Assembly: GCF_030373445.1 (NCBI RefSeq) | Contig: NZ_JAUCYU010000006.1 | Coordinates: 245,739 to 309,738, forward strand | Reading direction: 5' to 3' | Origin: Roseovarius sp. | Lineage (GTDB): Bacteria; Pseudomonadota; Alphaproteobacteria; Rhodobacterales; Rhodobacteraceae | DNA: 64,000 nucleotides | Shown here: positions 33,815 through 43,514 of the stretch, piece by piece | How the letters are laid out: each line of letters starts with the position of its first letter | Position numbering within the stretch: position 1 is the first letter of the stretch | Notes under the pieces: model-generated | What the model was told of the DNA's origin: nothing | Databases searched by the model: none | The model's input: the letters and a program-made list of their open reading frames with translations, nothing else | Program-made: the position numbers and the translations under genes

Positions 33815-36800
33815 ATGGCGATGGACAAGACATTCGACGCGACAGAGGCCGAGGGCCGCATCTACGACGCCTGGGAGAACTCCGGCGCCTTCAAGGCCGG
33901 CGCCAACGCCGCCGAAGGGGCCGAGACCTTCTCGATCATGATCCCGCCGCCCAACGTGACGGGCTCCCTCCACATGGGCCACGCCTTCAACAACACGCTG
34001 CAGGATATCCTCATCCGCTGGCACCGCATGCGCGGCCACGACACGCTCTGGCAGCCGGGCCAGGACCATGCCGGCATCGCCACCCAGATGGTCGTCGAAC
34101 GCCGCCTCGCCGAGGAGGGCAACGAATCCCGCCGCGACATGGGGCGCGAGAAATTCCTCGAAAAGGTCTGGGAATGGAAAACCCAGTCCGGCGGCACCAT
34201 CATCAACCAGCTCAAGCGCCTCGGCGCCTCCTGCGACTGGTCGCGCAACGCCTTCACCATGTCCGGCGCCCCCGGCGCGCCCGAGGGCGAAGACGGCAAT
34301 TTCCACGACGCCGTGATCAAGGTCTTCGTCGACATGTACGACAAGGGGCTGATCTACCGCGGCAAGCGGCTGGTGAACTGGGATCCGCATTTCGAGACCG
34401 CCATCTCCGATCTCGAGGTCGAGAACACCGAGACCCACGGCCATATGTGGCATTTCAAGTACCCGCTCGCGGGCGGCGAAACCTACACCTATGTCGAGCG
34501 TGACGAGAACGGAAAAGTCCTCTTCGAGGAAGAGCGCGACTATATCTCCATCGCCACCACGCGCCCGGAAACCATGCTGGGCGACGGCGCGGTCGCGGTC
34601 CACCCCTCGGATGAGCGTTACGCGCCAATCGTCGGAAAACTCTGCGAAATCCCGGTCGGCCCGAAAGAGCATCGGCGCGTGATCCCGATCATCACCGACG
34701 AGTATCCCGACCCGAATTTCGGCTCCGGCGCGGTCAAGATCACCGGCGCGCATGACTTCAACGACTACGGCGTCGCCAAGCGCGGCAACATCCCCATGTA
34801 CCGCCTGATGAACACCAGCGCCCACATGCGCTCGGACGGGGCCGATTACGCCACCTGCGCCACCCGCGCCCAGGAAATCGCCAATGGCAGCGATTTCACC
34901 ATCGAGGAGGTCGACACCCTCAACCTGGTGCCGGATGACCTGCGCGGTCTCGACCGGTTCGAGGCCCGCAAGAAGGTCGTCGAACAGATCACCAGCGAGG
35001 GTCTGGCCGTCGAAGTTGTAAATGATCAAGGCGAACCCGAGCCGTTTGTGGAAAACAAACCGATCATGCAGCCTTTTGGTGATCGCTCGAAGGTCGTGAT
35101 CGAGCCGATGCTCACCGACCAGTGGTTTGTCGATACCCAGAAGATCGTCGGCCCCGCCATCGACTCCGTCCGCAAGGGCGAGGTCAACATCATGCCCGAG
35201 CAGGACCGCAAGGTTTACTTCCACTGGCTTGAAAACATTGAGCCATGGTGCATTTCGCGTCAGCTCTGGTGGGGCCACCAGATCCCCGTCTGGTACGGGT
35301 TCGACCTCTCCAGCCCCGGATTCCACGATGACGAGGGCGACGGCACGCTCGACCTCGTCGAGATGCTGCGCCTGCTGAACGAGGGGCACAACGCCTACCT
35401 GATGGAGTGCGCCCCCGATTTCGACGCGATAACAGATGCTTACCACGACAAGCTCGCGTCGCTCCCGGTGCCGCTTCAGGCCATGCAGGTGGTCGAGGTC
35501 AAATCGCGCGACGAGGCGCTGCACCGCCTCGCCGAAAGCCTGGCCGAGTACACCTCGTCGCAGGACCCCACGCATCTTGTCTATCCCGTCTGGCAGGATC
35601 CGGACGTGCTCGATACATGGTTCTCCTCCGGCCTCTGGCCGATCGGCACGCTGGGCTGGCCCGAGGATACGCCCGAGCTGCAAAAATACTTTCCGACCAG
35701 TGTCTTGGTGACCGGCTTTGACATTATCTTCTTCTGGGTCGCCCGGATGATGATGATGCAATATGCCGTCGTGGGCCAACGCCCCTTTGATCATGTCTAC
35801 GTCCACGCCCTCGTCCGCGACGAGAAGGGCAAGAAAATGTCCAAGTCGCTGGGCAACGTGCTCGACCCGCTGGAACTGATCGAGGAATATGGTGCCGACG
35901 CCGTCCGCTTCACCCTCACGGCCATGGCCGCCATGGGCCGCGACCTGAAGCTTTCCACGCAACGCATTGCAGGCTATCGGAATTTCGGCACCAAGCTCTG
36001 GAACGCCGCGCGGTTTGCCGAGATGAACGGCGCCACCGGCTCCGACGGTGCGATCCCGCAGCCCACCGCCACGGTGAACCGCTGGATCGTGGGCGAAACC
36101 GCCAAGGTCCGGGCCGAGGTCGATACCGCGCTTGAGCAATTCCGCTTCAACGACGCGGCCAACGCGCTTTATGCCTTCGTCTGGGGCAAGGTCTGCGACT
36201 GGTATGTCGAATTCTCCAAGCCGCTCCTGCTCGACGGCGACGAGGCCACCAAATCCGAGACGCAGGCAACGATGGCCTGGGTCATCGACCAGTGCCTTGT
36301 CCTCCTGCATCCGATCATGCCCTTCATCACTGAAGAGCTTTGGGGAACCCTCGGAAAACGCGAGAAAATGCTGGTTCACGCCGGCTGGCCGACCTATGGC
36401 GAAGAGCTGATCGACCGCGACGCCGACCGCGAGATGAACTGGGTCATCGACCTGATCGACTCGATCCGCTCGGCCCGTGCCCAGGTGCATGTGCCCGTGG
36501 GCCTGCATATCCCGATGCTGGTGACCGAAATCGACGGCGCCGCCAAGGCCGCCTGGGACCGCAACGAGGTGATGATCAAGCGTCTCGCCCGCATCGACAG
36601 CCTAACACCGACTGATGCCCTGCCCAAGGGCTGCATCACCGTCCCCGCGGACGGCGCCAGCTTCGGCCTTCCGCTCGCCGACGTGATCGACGTGGAAGAG
36701 GAAAAAGCCCGGCTCGAAAAGACCCTCGGCAAGCTCGAGAAGGAACTGGGCGGCCTGCGCGGCCGGCTCAACAATCCGAAATTCGTCGAAAGCGCGCCGG

Positions 36801-36898
36801 ATGACGTGGTCGAGGAGGCCCGAGAGAACCTGCGCGCCCGGGAAGAGGAAGAGGCCAAGATCCGCGCCGCGCTCGACCGGCTGGCCGAGCTGGGCTGA
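33815..36898 (+). CDS. valS: Valyl-tRNA synthetase
   Basis: The 1027-residue class I synthetase has the HIGH-type motif '[17 protein letters not shown]' at about 45, the editing domain around 200-400, '[18 protein letters not shown]' at about 635 and '[16 protein letters not shown]' at about 675. The anticodon domain and a C-terminal coiled coil ('[20 protein letters not shown]') complete it. It charges valine and edits threonine. Length exceeds the E. coli enzyme by ~75 residues, as is common in this order. Confidence 0.95.
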   Translation: MAMDKTFDATEAEGRIYDAWENSGAFKAGANAAEGAETFSIMIPPPNVTGSLHMGHAFNNTLQDILIRWHRMRGHDTLWQPGQDHAGIATQMVVERRLAEEGNESRRDMGREKFLEKVWEWKTQSGGTIINQLKRLGASCDWSRNAFTMSGAPGAPEGEDGNFHDAVIKVFVDMYDKGLIYRGKRLVNWDPHFETAISDLEVENTETHGHMWHFKYPLAGGETYTYVERDENGKVLFEEERDYISIATTRPETMLGDGAVAVHPSDERYAPIVGKLCEIPVGPKEHRRVIPIITDEYPDPNFGSGAVKITGAHDFNDYGVAKRGNIPMYRLMNTSAHMRSDGADYATCATRAQEIANGSDFTIEEVDTLNLVPDDLRGLDRFEARKKVVEQITSEGLAVEVVNDQGEPEPFVENKPIMQPFGDRSKVVIEPMLTDQWFVDTQKIVGPAIDSVRKGEVNIMPEQDRKVYFHWLENIEPWCISRQLWWGHQIPVWYGFDLSSPGFHDDEGDGTLDLVEMLRLLNEGHNAYLMECAPDFDAITDAYHDKLASLPVPLQAMQVVEVKSRDEALHRLAESLAEYTSSQDPTHLVYPVWQDPDVLDTWFSSGLWPIGTLGWPEDTPELQKYFPTSVLVTGFDIIFFWVARMMMMQYAVVGQRPFDHVYVHALVRDEKGKKMSKSLGNVLDPLELIEEYGADAVRFTLTAMAAMGRDLKLSTQRIAGYRNFGTKLWNAARFAEMNGATGSDGAIPQPTATVNRWIVGETAKVRAEVDTALEQFRFNDAANALYAFVWGKVCDWYVEFSKPLLLDGDEATKSETQATMAWVIDQCLVLLHPIMPFITEELWGTLGKREKMLVHAGWPTYGEELIDRDADREMNWVIDLIDSIRSARAQVHVPVGLHIPMLVTEIDGAAKAAWDRNEVMIKRLARIDSLTPTDALPKGCITVPADGASFGLPLADVIDVEEEKARLEKTLGKLEKELGGLRGRLNNPKFVESAPDDVVEEARENLRAREEEEAKIRAALDRLAELG

Positions 36899-36904
36899 CG
36901 TCGC

Positions 36905-36948
36905 ACCGACGTAATACCGACAAGATACCGACGTTATACCGACGTTGG
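36905..36948. repeat. Four ACCGAC repeats phased at 11 bp
   Basis: ACCGAC occurs at 36905, 36916, 36927 and 36938, each exactly 11 bases apart, in the convergent gap between valS and the crotonase gene. The extended unit is close to ACCGACGTTAT. The spacing is one DNA turn, so an array of protein sites on one face is possible; a small satellite expansion is the alternative. Confidence 0.75.
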
Positions 36949-36955
36949 ATTTTGC

Positions 36956-37741
36956 CTATTTGAACTCCGGATCGCGGCCCGCCATGTTGGCCGCGATCAC
37001 CTCCATCTGGTCTGCCTTGCCCATCAGACTGGCCTGCTCCCGGCTTTCTTCCAGAAGCACCTCCTCCTCGCCCGCACCGCTTTCGGCGAACCCGATCAGC
37101 CGCTTCGCCGCGCGCATGGCCGAGGGGCTTTTCCCCGCGATCTGCTGCGCGATTTCCTTCGCCCTTTCAAAGGGTTGCCCGTTGATTTCGGTCACCAGCC
37201 CCCAAGCCTCGCCCTGCTCCGCCTCGATCGGTTCGGCGGTATAGGTCAGCTTCCGGATCACGTCCGACCGGGCCAGTTTCGGCAACAGAACCATCCCGCC
37301 CATGTCGGGAATCAGCCCCCATTTCATTTCCATTACAGCCAGTTTCGTGCCCGGCGCCGCAACCCTGACATCCGCCCCCAGCGCCAACTGGAACCCGGCC
37401 CCGAACGCCACCCCCTGCACGGCCCCGATCACCGGCACCGGCACCTTGCGCCAGACCATGGCAACCTCTTGAAACAGATTGGTTTTTCCGTGTGTCCGCG
37501 GCATGATTCTGGCCTCCGGATCGCCCGCCGCATGCTTGGCGAAACTCATCACGTCGAGCCCCGCACAAAACGCCTTCCCGGCCCCCGAAAGAACCACCGC
37601 CCGGATATCCGCCTCCACCAGGCTCTCCCCCGCCTCGACGATCCCCTCGGCCATATCCATGTCGACGGCATTCATCTTCTCGGGACGGTTGAGGGTGACA
37701 AAGGCAATGTTATCAATGATTTCGACGGTCACACGCGGCAT
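36956..37741 (-). CDS. Enoyl-CoA hydratase/isomerase (crotonase) family
   Basis: The 261-residue protein has the crotonase layout: 'FVTLNRPEKMNAVDMDMAEG' at the start, the oxyanion-hole segments 'GAGKAFCAGLDVM' (about 50-63) and 'GVAFGAGFQLALGADVRVA' (about 100-118), and 'EMKWGLIPDMGGMVLLPKL'. It likely acts on an acyl-CoA, but the acidic pair of classical hydratases is not certain, so isomerase or hydrolase activity remains possible. ATG 37741 has AAGGAG upstream. Confidence 0.87.
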   Translation of the reverse strand: MPRVTVEIIDNIAFVTLNRPEKMNAVDMDMAEGIVEAGESLVEADIRAVVLSGAGKAFCAGLDVMSFAKHAAGDPEARIMPRTHGKTNLFQEVAMVWRKVPVPVIGAVQGVAFGAGFQLALGADVRVAAPGTKLAVMEMKWGLIPDMGGMVLLPKLARSDVIRKLTYTAEPIEAEQGEAWGLVTEINGQPFERAKEIAQQIAGKSPSAMRAAKRLIGFAESGAGEEEVLLEESREQASLMGKADQMEVIAANMAGRDPEFK

Positions 37742-37853
37742 GGGGGATCTCCTTCTCTGCGCCCCATCAAACCCCGATTCCCGTTCTGCCGCCATCGAAA
37801 CGTGACGGCATCCCGCCCTTGCAACCCCGCCACGACTGGTCTTATCTCCCGCC

Positions 37854-38960
37854 ATGACAGGACCACGCTATACAGATCTCGTAAACTCCCTCCCCGCCAA
37901 CGTCCCCTTCGTCGGCCCCGAGGAACAGGAACGCGCCCGCGGCGCCCCCTTCCGCGCCCGCCTCGGCGCCAATGAAAGCCTGTTCGGCCCCTCGCCCAAG
38001 GCGGTTGCCGCCATGCGCGAGGAGGCGGCGCAGGTCTGGAAATACGGCGATCCGACGAGCCATGACCTGCGCGTCGCCGTGGCCGCGCATCACGGGGTCG
38101 GGCTGGAAAACGTGCTGATCGGCGAGGGGATCGACGGGCTGCTGGGGTATCTCGTGCGGCTGTTGATCGCGCCCGGGGATGCGGTGGTGACCTCCGAGGG
38201 GGCGTATCCGACGTTCAACTACCACGTCGCGGGCTTTGGCGGCGCGTTGCACAAGGTGCGCTACCGCGATGACCATGAAGACCCCAACCGGTTGTTTTCC
38301 AAGGCAAAGGAGACCGGGGCAAAGCTTGTCTACCTCGCCAATCCCGATAACCCGATGGGCAGCTGGCACAGCGGCGAGACCATCGTGAAGGCGCTGGACC
38401 AACTGCCCGAGGGCTGTTTGCTGCTGCTCGACGAGGCTTACGTGGAGTTTGCCCCCGAAGGCACTGCTGCACCGATCGCTGCGGATGACCCGCGCGTCAT
38501 CCGGATGCGCACCTTTTCAAAGGCTTACGGGATGGCAGGCGCCCGGATCGGTTATGCCATCGGCGCCCGGGACCTAATCCGCAGTTTCGACAAGATCCGC
38601 AACCATTTCGGCATGAACCGGGTGGCGCAAGCCGGCGCGCTGGCGGCACTGCAGGATCGCGGCTGGCTCGATTACGTGTGCCGGAAGGTGGACGAATCGC
38701 GGCACGAGATCGCGCGGATCGCCTCGGAAAGCGGCATGGCGGCCCTGCCCTCGGCCACGAATTTCGTGGCGGTCGATTGCGGTCGGGACGGGGCGTTCGC
38801 CACCGGGATCCTCGAGGCCCTGGTCGCACGCGGCGTCTTCGTCCGCAAGCCCTTCGTCGCCCCGCAGGACCGCTGCATTCGCATCAGCTGCGGCCGGCCG
38901 GAGGATATGGCGGTGCTGGCCGAGGCGCTGCCGGAAGCGCTCGCAGAGGTGGCCGAGTAA
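37854..38960 (+). CDS. hisC: Histidinol-phosphate aminotransferase-like PLP enzyme
   Basis: The 368-residue class I/II aminotransferase has 'RLGANESLFGPSPKAVAAM' at about 35, 'YLANPDNPMGSW' and 'LLLDEAYVEF' in the cofactor pocket, and the PLP lysine in 'RTFSKAYGMAGARIGYAIG' (about 225). The pattern matches HisC-type enzymes, which transfer an amino group to imidazole acetol phosphate. No other his gene is adjacent, so another acceptor (phenylpyruvate, for example) is possible. Confidence 0.8.
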   Translation: MTGPRYTDLVNSLPANVPFVGPEEQERARGAPFRARLGANESLFGPSPKAVAAMREEAAQVWKYGDPTSHDLRVAVAAHHGVGLENVLIGEGIDGLLGYLVRLLIAPGDAVVTSEGAYPTFNYHVAGFGGALHKVRYRDDHEDPNRLFSKAKETGAKLVYLANPDNPMGSWHSGETIVKALDQLPEGCLLLLDEAYVEFAPEGTAAPIAADDPRVIRMRTFSKAYGMAGARIGYAIGARDLIRSFDKIRNHFGMNRVAQAGALAALQDRGWLDYVCRKVDESRHEIARIASESGMAALPSATNFVAVDCGRDGAFATGILEALVARGVFVRKPFVAPQDRCIRISCGRPEDMAVLAEALPEALAEVAE

Positions 38961-39016
38961 GCGCCATCGCGCAATATTTACTCGGCGAGGCGCGAACTTG
39001 GCGATAAGCTTCGGCA

Positions 39017-39193
39017 ATGAGGAAAGGTACGCTGCCAGAAGCCCCGAATTACACCAATGCCGCGCTGGTGATGGCACTGGTCAATTTGCTTTGGATCTTC
39101 ATGGTCTTGTGGGCCGTCTTTGGCCTGCCCGTGGTGCTGGCGATCAGTTACGGGCTGAACCTTCTGATTTCCCGGATCGCGCACCGCGCCTGA
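39017..39193 (+). CDS. Small single-pass membrane protein (58 aa)
   Basis: A 58-residue frame runs from ATG 39017 to TGA 39193: an N-terminal soluble part ('MRKGTLPEAPNYTN'), then a hydrophobic segment with 'ALVMALVNLLWIFMVLWAVF' and 'LPVVLAISYGLNLLISRIA', ending basic. It follows the HisC-like gene on the same strand by 56 bases. Not recognised; composition and placement suggest a real gene. Confidence 0.5.
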   Translation: MRKGTLPEAPNYTNAALVMALVNLLWIFMVLWAVFGLPVVLAISYGLNLLISRIAHRA

Positions 39194-39196
39194 CGG

Positions 39197-40393
39197 TCAG
39201 CCCGCCGCCAGCGTGGCCGCCGCCGCCTCGACCGCGCCCGACCCGTGGGGAATGTCGAGGGCGGAGAGGCCCGCTTCCATCACCGCCAGGACGCCAAGGA
39301 CCATGTGGGCATTGACGTGGCCCATGTGGCCGATGCGGAAGTAGCCGTCACCCTTCGGGTCTTCCTCGGTGCCCATGCCCAGGCCAATGCCCAGCGTGAC
39401 GCCGGCATTCGCCTCCAGCCATTGCCGCAGGCGCGTGCCGTCAGGTGCATCGAGCGCCAGCGAGGTCACGGCATGGCTGCGATGGGCGCGGTCGGCCACG
39501 TTGAGCCGCAGCCCCCCCGCCTGCCCCCAGATCTCGCAGGCGCTCCAAATGGCTTTGGCCAGCCGCTCGTGCCGGGCCCAGACGGCCTCGATCCCCTCGG
39601 CATGGATCATGTCGAGCGCGGCGCGCAGGCCGTAGATGTGGTGCGTGGGGGCGGTGCCGCCGAAATACTGGTAGAACATCTCCGGTTCCGCCCGAAGCCG
39701 CCAGTCCCAGTAGCGGGAGACGCGTGGCACGGCCGCCCGCGCCTCGGCCGCGCGGGGGTTGAAGAAGACGAAGCCCAGCCCCGGCGGCACCATGAAGCCT
39801 TTCTGGCTGGCGGCGACGGCAACATCGACGCCCCAGGCGTCCATCTCGAACCGGTCGCAGCCCATCGAGGCGATGCAGTCGGCCATCAGGAGCGCCGGGT
39901 GACCCGCCGCGTCGATGGCCTGCCGCACGGCGGCGATATCGTTGCGGATCGAGGTGGACGTATCGACATGAGTGGCCAGAACCGCCTTGATCCGGCGGTC
40001 CGTGTCGGTGCGCAGGGCGTGCTCGACGCGGTTGGGATCGATGGGCGTGCGGCGGCCGAAATCAATCAACTCGACCTCCACGCCGAGCGACTCGGCAATC
40101 TCAGCCCAGCCGAGGCCGAACCGCCCGGTGGCGGGCACGAGGACGTGGTCGCCCGGCCCAACCACGTTGGCGAGCGACGCCTCCCACGCGCCGTGGCCGT
40201 TGGCGATGTAGATGGTGGCGTGGCCTTCTGTCCGCGCCACGCGCCGCAGGTCGGGGATCAGGCTGTCGGTGACGTCCACCACCTCGCCCGCGTAGATGTT
40301 GGGCGCGGTTCGGTGCATGGCGCGCAGCACCTCCTCGGGCATCACCGAGGGGCCGGGGATGGCCAGGTAGGGGCGGCCGCCTGCATCGCTCAT
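39197..40393 (-). CDS. Class V aminotransferase (serine/alanine--glyoxylate type)
   Basis: The 398-residue enzyme has 'YLAIPGPSVMPEEVLRAMHR' at the start, 'YIANGHGAWEASLANVVGPG' around 70, and the PLP-binding lysine in 'AVAASQKGFMVPPGLGFVFF' (about 190). 'PTHHIYGLRAALDMI' and 'RIGHMGHVNAHM' complete the fold. It converts glyoxylate to glycine using serine or alanine. In methylotrophic or amine-degrading alphaproteobacteria this fits the serine cycle or glycine metabolism. ATG 40393 is chosen; the frame can extend 5 residues upstream. Confidence 0.87.
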   Translation of the reverse strand: MSDAGGRPYLAIPGPSVMPEEVLRAMHRTAPNIYAGEVVDVTDSLIPDLRRVARTEGHATIYIANGHGAWEASLANVVGPGDHVLVPATGRFGLGWAEIAESLGVEVELIDFGRRTPIDPNRVEHALRTDTDRRIKAVLATHVDTSTSIRNDIAAVRQAIDAAGHPALLMADCIASMGCDRFEMDAWGVDVAVAASQKGFMVPPGLGFVFFNPRAAEARAAVPRVSRYWDWRLRAEPEMFYQYFGGTAPTHHIYGLRAALDMIHAEGIEAVWARHERLAKAIWSACEIWGQAGGLRLNVADRAHRSHAVTSLALDAPDGTRLRQWLEANAGVTLGIGLGMGTEEDPKGDGYFRIGHMGHVNAHMVLGVLAVMEAGLSALDIPHGSGAVEAAAATLAAG

Positions 40394-40551
40394 GTCACTC
40401 TCCTTCAAGGGGTCGGCGGGACTTTACGCCGCGCGCCGGGGGCGTCAATCGGCGATCACACGGGTTGCCTTGCGGTCAGGTTGCCCCTAGATGAACGCGG
40501 CCCCCGGCGGGACCCACGGGCGGGACAGGTGAACGGAGCGCACGGACCCTC

Positions 40552-41235
40552 ATGAAGCTGATCAAACGGATTACCGACTGGGAGCGGGGTCTGCGCGCCT
40601 ATTACAATACCGACCTGTCGACGCCGGAGAACCGGCGGAGGGCGAATATTTACAATCTCTGGTTCGATCATGCCGTGCTGCGCAAGGTGTGGACGAATTT
40701 CTTTCCCGTGGCTCCGGGTGTCTACCGCTCGAACCAGCCGACGCATGAGCGGTTCGTCAAGCTCAAGGCGATGGGGATCAAATCCATCCTGAACCTGCGG
40801 GGCGCGGGGGGGGCTGCGCATTACCTCGTGGAGGAGGAAAGCTGCCGTCAGCTGGGGCTGAAGCTGGTGAACGTGACGTTCCACGCCCGCCACGCGGCCC
40901 CGCGGGAGGATATCCTGAAGGTGATCGACGCGTTCCGGACGATCGAGAAGCCGTTCGTCATGCATTGCAAGTCGGGGGCCGACCGGGCCGGGTTCGCCTC
41001 AGCCATCTACCTGATGGCGATCGAGGGGCGGCCGGTGTCGGAGGCGCGGCGGATGCTGACGGCGAAGTATATCCACTTTCGCTGGACCAAGACGGGGGTG
41101 CTTGACTACATCCTCGACCTTTACGAGGCGCGGCAGGCCGAGACGGGCATTTCCTTCGAGGACTGGGTGCGGTCGGAATACGAATTCAAGGACGTGCAGA
41201 AGACGTTCAACGAGACGAAGCGGTCGTTCTTCTGA
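40552..41235 (+). CDS. Dual-specificity/tyrosine phosphatase family protein
   Basis: The 227-residue protein contains the phosphatase P-loop 'HCKSGADRAG' (C-x5-R) at about residue 140, preceded by the general-acid loop region 'NVTFHARHAAPRED' and the 'VYRSNQPTHERFVKLKAMGI' start typical of this bacterial family. It may act on protein phosphotyrosine, phosphoinositide-like or inorganic polyphosphate substrates; unknown here. It ends 2 bases before the convergent glycosyltransferase gene. Confidence 0.85.
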   Translation: MKLIKRITDWERGLRAYYNTDLSTPENRRRANIYNLWFDHAVLRKVWTNFFPVAPGVYRSNQPTHERFVKLKAMGIKSILNLRGAGGAAHYLVEEESCRQLGLKLVNVTFHARHAAPREDILKVIDAFRTIEKPFVMHCKSGADRAGFASAIYLMAIEGRPVSEARRMLTAKYIHFRWTKTGVLDYILDLYEARQAETGISFEDWVRSEYEFKDVQKTFNETKRSFF

Positions 41236-41237
41236 GA

Positions 41238-41909
41238 TCAGTAGCGGCGGGCGAGGCGTTCCGGGTCTGCGCCCGCGAGGTAGCGCAGGAGAAGGGACAG
41301 GTTGCGTGCGCCGCGCCTCAGCCAGCCGTCGCGGCGGTACCTGTCGGCGCTGGTGGTGACGGTGTCGGGCAGGATTGTCAGGCGACGGCCGAGTTTGCGA
41401 GCTATCGCCACGTCTTCCATCAGAGGCTGATCCGGGTAGCCGCCGGTGGCGTCGTAGTCCGCACGTAAAATGAGCAGGACCTGGTCGCCATAGGGCAGAT
41501 GAAAGAGGCGCGAGCGCAGGTTCGCCCAGCCGGCCACCATGGCGGCGGCTGGGCCGGAGGTGTCGAATTTCAGCCGGAAATGCCCGGGGCGGCCGGTTGG
41601 CAGGTGCGCGAGGACGATATCGGCCCAGCCGGTCGGAAGGACGGTGTCGGCATGGAGGAACAGGAGCCAGTCGCCCTGCGCCGCCTCGGCCCCGCGCCGC
41701 AGTTGGCCGCCGCGCGAGGGTGCGCCGGTGACGATCTCCGCCCCCGCCTCCCCGGCGATGGTCAGGGTCGCGTCGTCCGAGCCGCCGTCGGAAATCACCA
41801 GCTCGCGGATCAGCCCCGCCGACAGCCCCTCGGCCAGCGCCGGCAGGCTGCGCGCCAGTGCCGTTTCGGCGTTCAGGGTCGGGATGACGACCGACAGTTT
41901 CGCGCGCAT
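41238..41909 (-). CDS. Family 2 glycosyltransferase (TIGR04283-like)
   Basis: The 223-residue protein has the GT-A start 'LSVVIPTLNAETALARSLPA', the nucleotide-sugar acid patch in 'LVISDGGSDDATL', and the metal-binding D in 'WLLFLHADTVLPTGW'. 'YGDQVLLILRADYDATGGYP' and 'LMEDVAIARKL' match the TIGR04283 group. The sugar and acceptor are unknown. Confidence 0.82.
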   Translation of the reverse strand: MRAKLSVVIPTLNAETALARSLPALAEGLSAGLIRELVISDGGSDDATLTIAGEAGAEIVTGAPSRGGQLRRGAEAAQGDWLLFLHADTVLPTGWADIVLAHLPTGRPGHFRLKFDTSGPAAAMVAGWANLRSRLFHLPYGDQVLLILRADYDATGGYPDQPLMEDVAIARKLGRRLTILPDTVTTSADRYRRDGWLRRGARNLSLLLRYLAGADPERLARRY

Positions 41910-41974
41910 GACTCTCCCCTGTTGTCGTGGCCGGTGGCACCTATATTACGGAAGGGACGGAAACGGGAGGCACG

Positions 41975-42706
41975 ATGACACGCGCGATCTATGAAATCAC
42001 CGGCAGCGATGCCGAGCATTTCCTGCAAGGGCTGGTGACCAACGATGTCTCGAAGCTGGGCGAGGGGCCGGTCTATACGGCGCTGCTGACGCCGCAGGGC
42101 AAGTATATCGCCGATTTCATCCTTGTAAGGCGGGGCGAAACGATTCTGCTGGATGTCGACGGTTCGCTGGCCGAAGACCTCGTGAAGCGGCTGAGGATGT
42201 ACAAACTGCGCTCGGACGTGACGATCGAGGAGAGCCCGCTGAAGGTGTTCCGCGGCACCGGGCCCGCGCCCGAGGGCGCGCTGGCCGATCCGCGCCATCC
42301 GGAGCTTGGCTGGCGGCTTTACGGCGACGAGGACGGCGATGACGGCACCGATTTCGATGCCATCCGCGTGGCCTATTGCATCCCCGAGACCGGGGTGGAG
42401 CTGACGCCCGACACGTTCATCCTCGAGGCCGGGTTCGGCCGGCTGAACGGGGTGGATTTCCGCAAGGGCTGTTACGTCGGGCAGGAGGTGACCGCCCGGA
42501 TGAAGCACAAGACCGAGCTGAACAAGGGGCTGGTGCCGGTCAAGGTGGAGGGCGCGGCGCCGGTTGGGGCCGAGATCACCGCCGATGGCAAGCCTGCCGG
42601 GACGCTTTATACCCAGGCCGGCGGGCGTGGCATCGCCTATCTGCGGTTCAACCGGGCGAAGGGCGCGATGCAAGCGGGCGAGGCGACCGTCACCTACGCG
42701 GAATGA
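41975..42706 (+). CDS. ygfZ: Folate-binding YgfZ/GcvT-like Fe-S maintenance protein
   Basis: The 243-residue protein has the YgfZ signature 'KGCYVGQEVTARMKHK' (with the conserved Cys) near 170 and an N-terminal GcvT-like fold beginning 'MTRAIYEITGSDAEHFLQGL'. It binds folate and supports repair or assembly of certain Fe-S enzymes. ATG 41975 follows a GGGAGG site. Its stop overlaps the start of the fructosamine kinase gene (ATGA). Confidence 0.9.
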   Translation: MTRAIYEITGSDAEHFLQGLVTNDVSKLGEGPVYTALLTPQGKYIADFILVRRGETILLDVDGSLAEDLVKRLRMYKLRSDVTIEESPLKVFRGTGPAPEGALADPRHPELGWRLYGDEDGDDGTDFDAIRVAYCIPETGVELTPDTFILEAGFGRLNGVDFRKGCYVGQEVTARMKHKTELNKGLVPVKVEGAAPVGAEITADGKPAGTLYTQAGGRGIAYLRFNRAKGAMQAGEATVTYAE

Positions 42707-43503
42707 ACCTTCGGGCGCAGGTCGAAGCGGCGCTTGGGCGGGGGGTTGTTCGAATCGCGCCCCTGCATGGCGGCGACCTGTCAGAGGTCGCTCGCGCCGA
42801 TCTTGAAGGCGGCGATCCTGTGGTGGCAAAGGCCGGTCCGATGGTGGAGCGGGAAGCCCGGATGCTCCGTGCGATGTGTATGGCCGGTGCTCCGGTGCCA
42901 GAGGTATTGCATGCCGGGCCGAATCTGATCCTGCTGGAGTATCTGGACGAAACCCCGCCCGGCCCGGAAAGCTGGCGCGCGTTGGGGGCCGCACTGGCCC
43001 TGCTGCATGGCTCCGAGGGCGAAAGCTACGGCTGGGCCGAGGATTACGCCTTCGGACCGGTCGAGATCCGCAACGGTTTCAAGGACACATGGCCCGCCTT
43101 CTGGGCCGAGAACCGTCTGCGACCATTCCTTGGCGCAGTGCCCGAAGAGACGGCGGCGCGGCTGGACGCGCTATGCGAGCGTCTGCCAGAGCTGCTTCCG
43201 GAACGGCCGCGCCCTGTCCTTCTGCATGGCGACATCTGGACCGGCAACGCGCTCTTCTCGGGCGATGACGCCTATTTCATCGATCCGGCGTGTTACTATG
43301 GCGACGGGGAGGTCGACCTGGCGATGCTGCACCTGTTCGGCCAGCCCCCGGCCGAAGCGATGAACGGCTATGGCCCCCAGCGTGACGGGCATGAGTGCCG
43401 CCGGCCGATCTACCAGCTTTTCCCGGCACTCGTGCACCTGCGCCTTTTCGGCGCAGGCTATCACGGCCTGGTGTCGCGGCTGTTGGACCGCGCAGGCGCC
43501 TGA
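42703..43503 (+). CDS. Fructosamine/ketosamine-3-kinase family protein
   Basis: The 266-residue kinase-like protein has 'VVAKAGPMVEREARMLRAM' for the nucleotide Lys/Glu, the catalytic 'VLLHGDIWTGNALFSG' (about 190) and the metal-binding 'FIDPACYYGDGEVDLAM' (about 210). These are the motifs of fructosamine-3-kinases, which phosphorylate glycated amines and so deglycate proteins. It is coupled to ygfZ by an ATGA overlap and converges on efp. Confidence 0.88.
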   Translation: MNLRAQVEAALGRGVVRIAPLHGGDLSEVARADLEGGDPVVAKAGPMVEREARMLRAMCMAGAPVPEVLHAGPNLILLEYLDETPPGPESWRALGAALALLHGSEGESYGWAEDYAFGPVEIRNGFKDTWPAFWAENRLRPFLGAVPEETAARLDALCERLPELLPERPRPVLLHGDIWTGNALFSGDDAYFIDPACYYGDGEVDLAMLHLFGQPPAEAMNGYGPQRDGHECRRPIYQLFPALVHLRLFGAGYHGLVSRLLDRAGA

Positions 43504-43514
43504 GGATCAGGCGC
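43496..43514. terminator. Hairpin spanning both convergent stop codons
   Basis: GCGCCTGA (43496-43503) pairs perfectly with TCAGGCGC (43507-43514) around the 3-base loop GGA. The stop of the fructosamine kinase gene is the left end of the stem and the stop of efp is the right end. No T-run follows. Whether it terminates both transcripts is inference. Confidence 0.5.

Noticed and set aside
33761..36508. A 915-residue frame antisense to valS
   Set aside because: It is the mirror of the valyl-tRNA synthetase codons, a usual effect of high GC, with no family motif.
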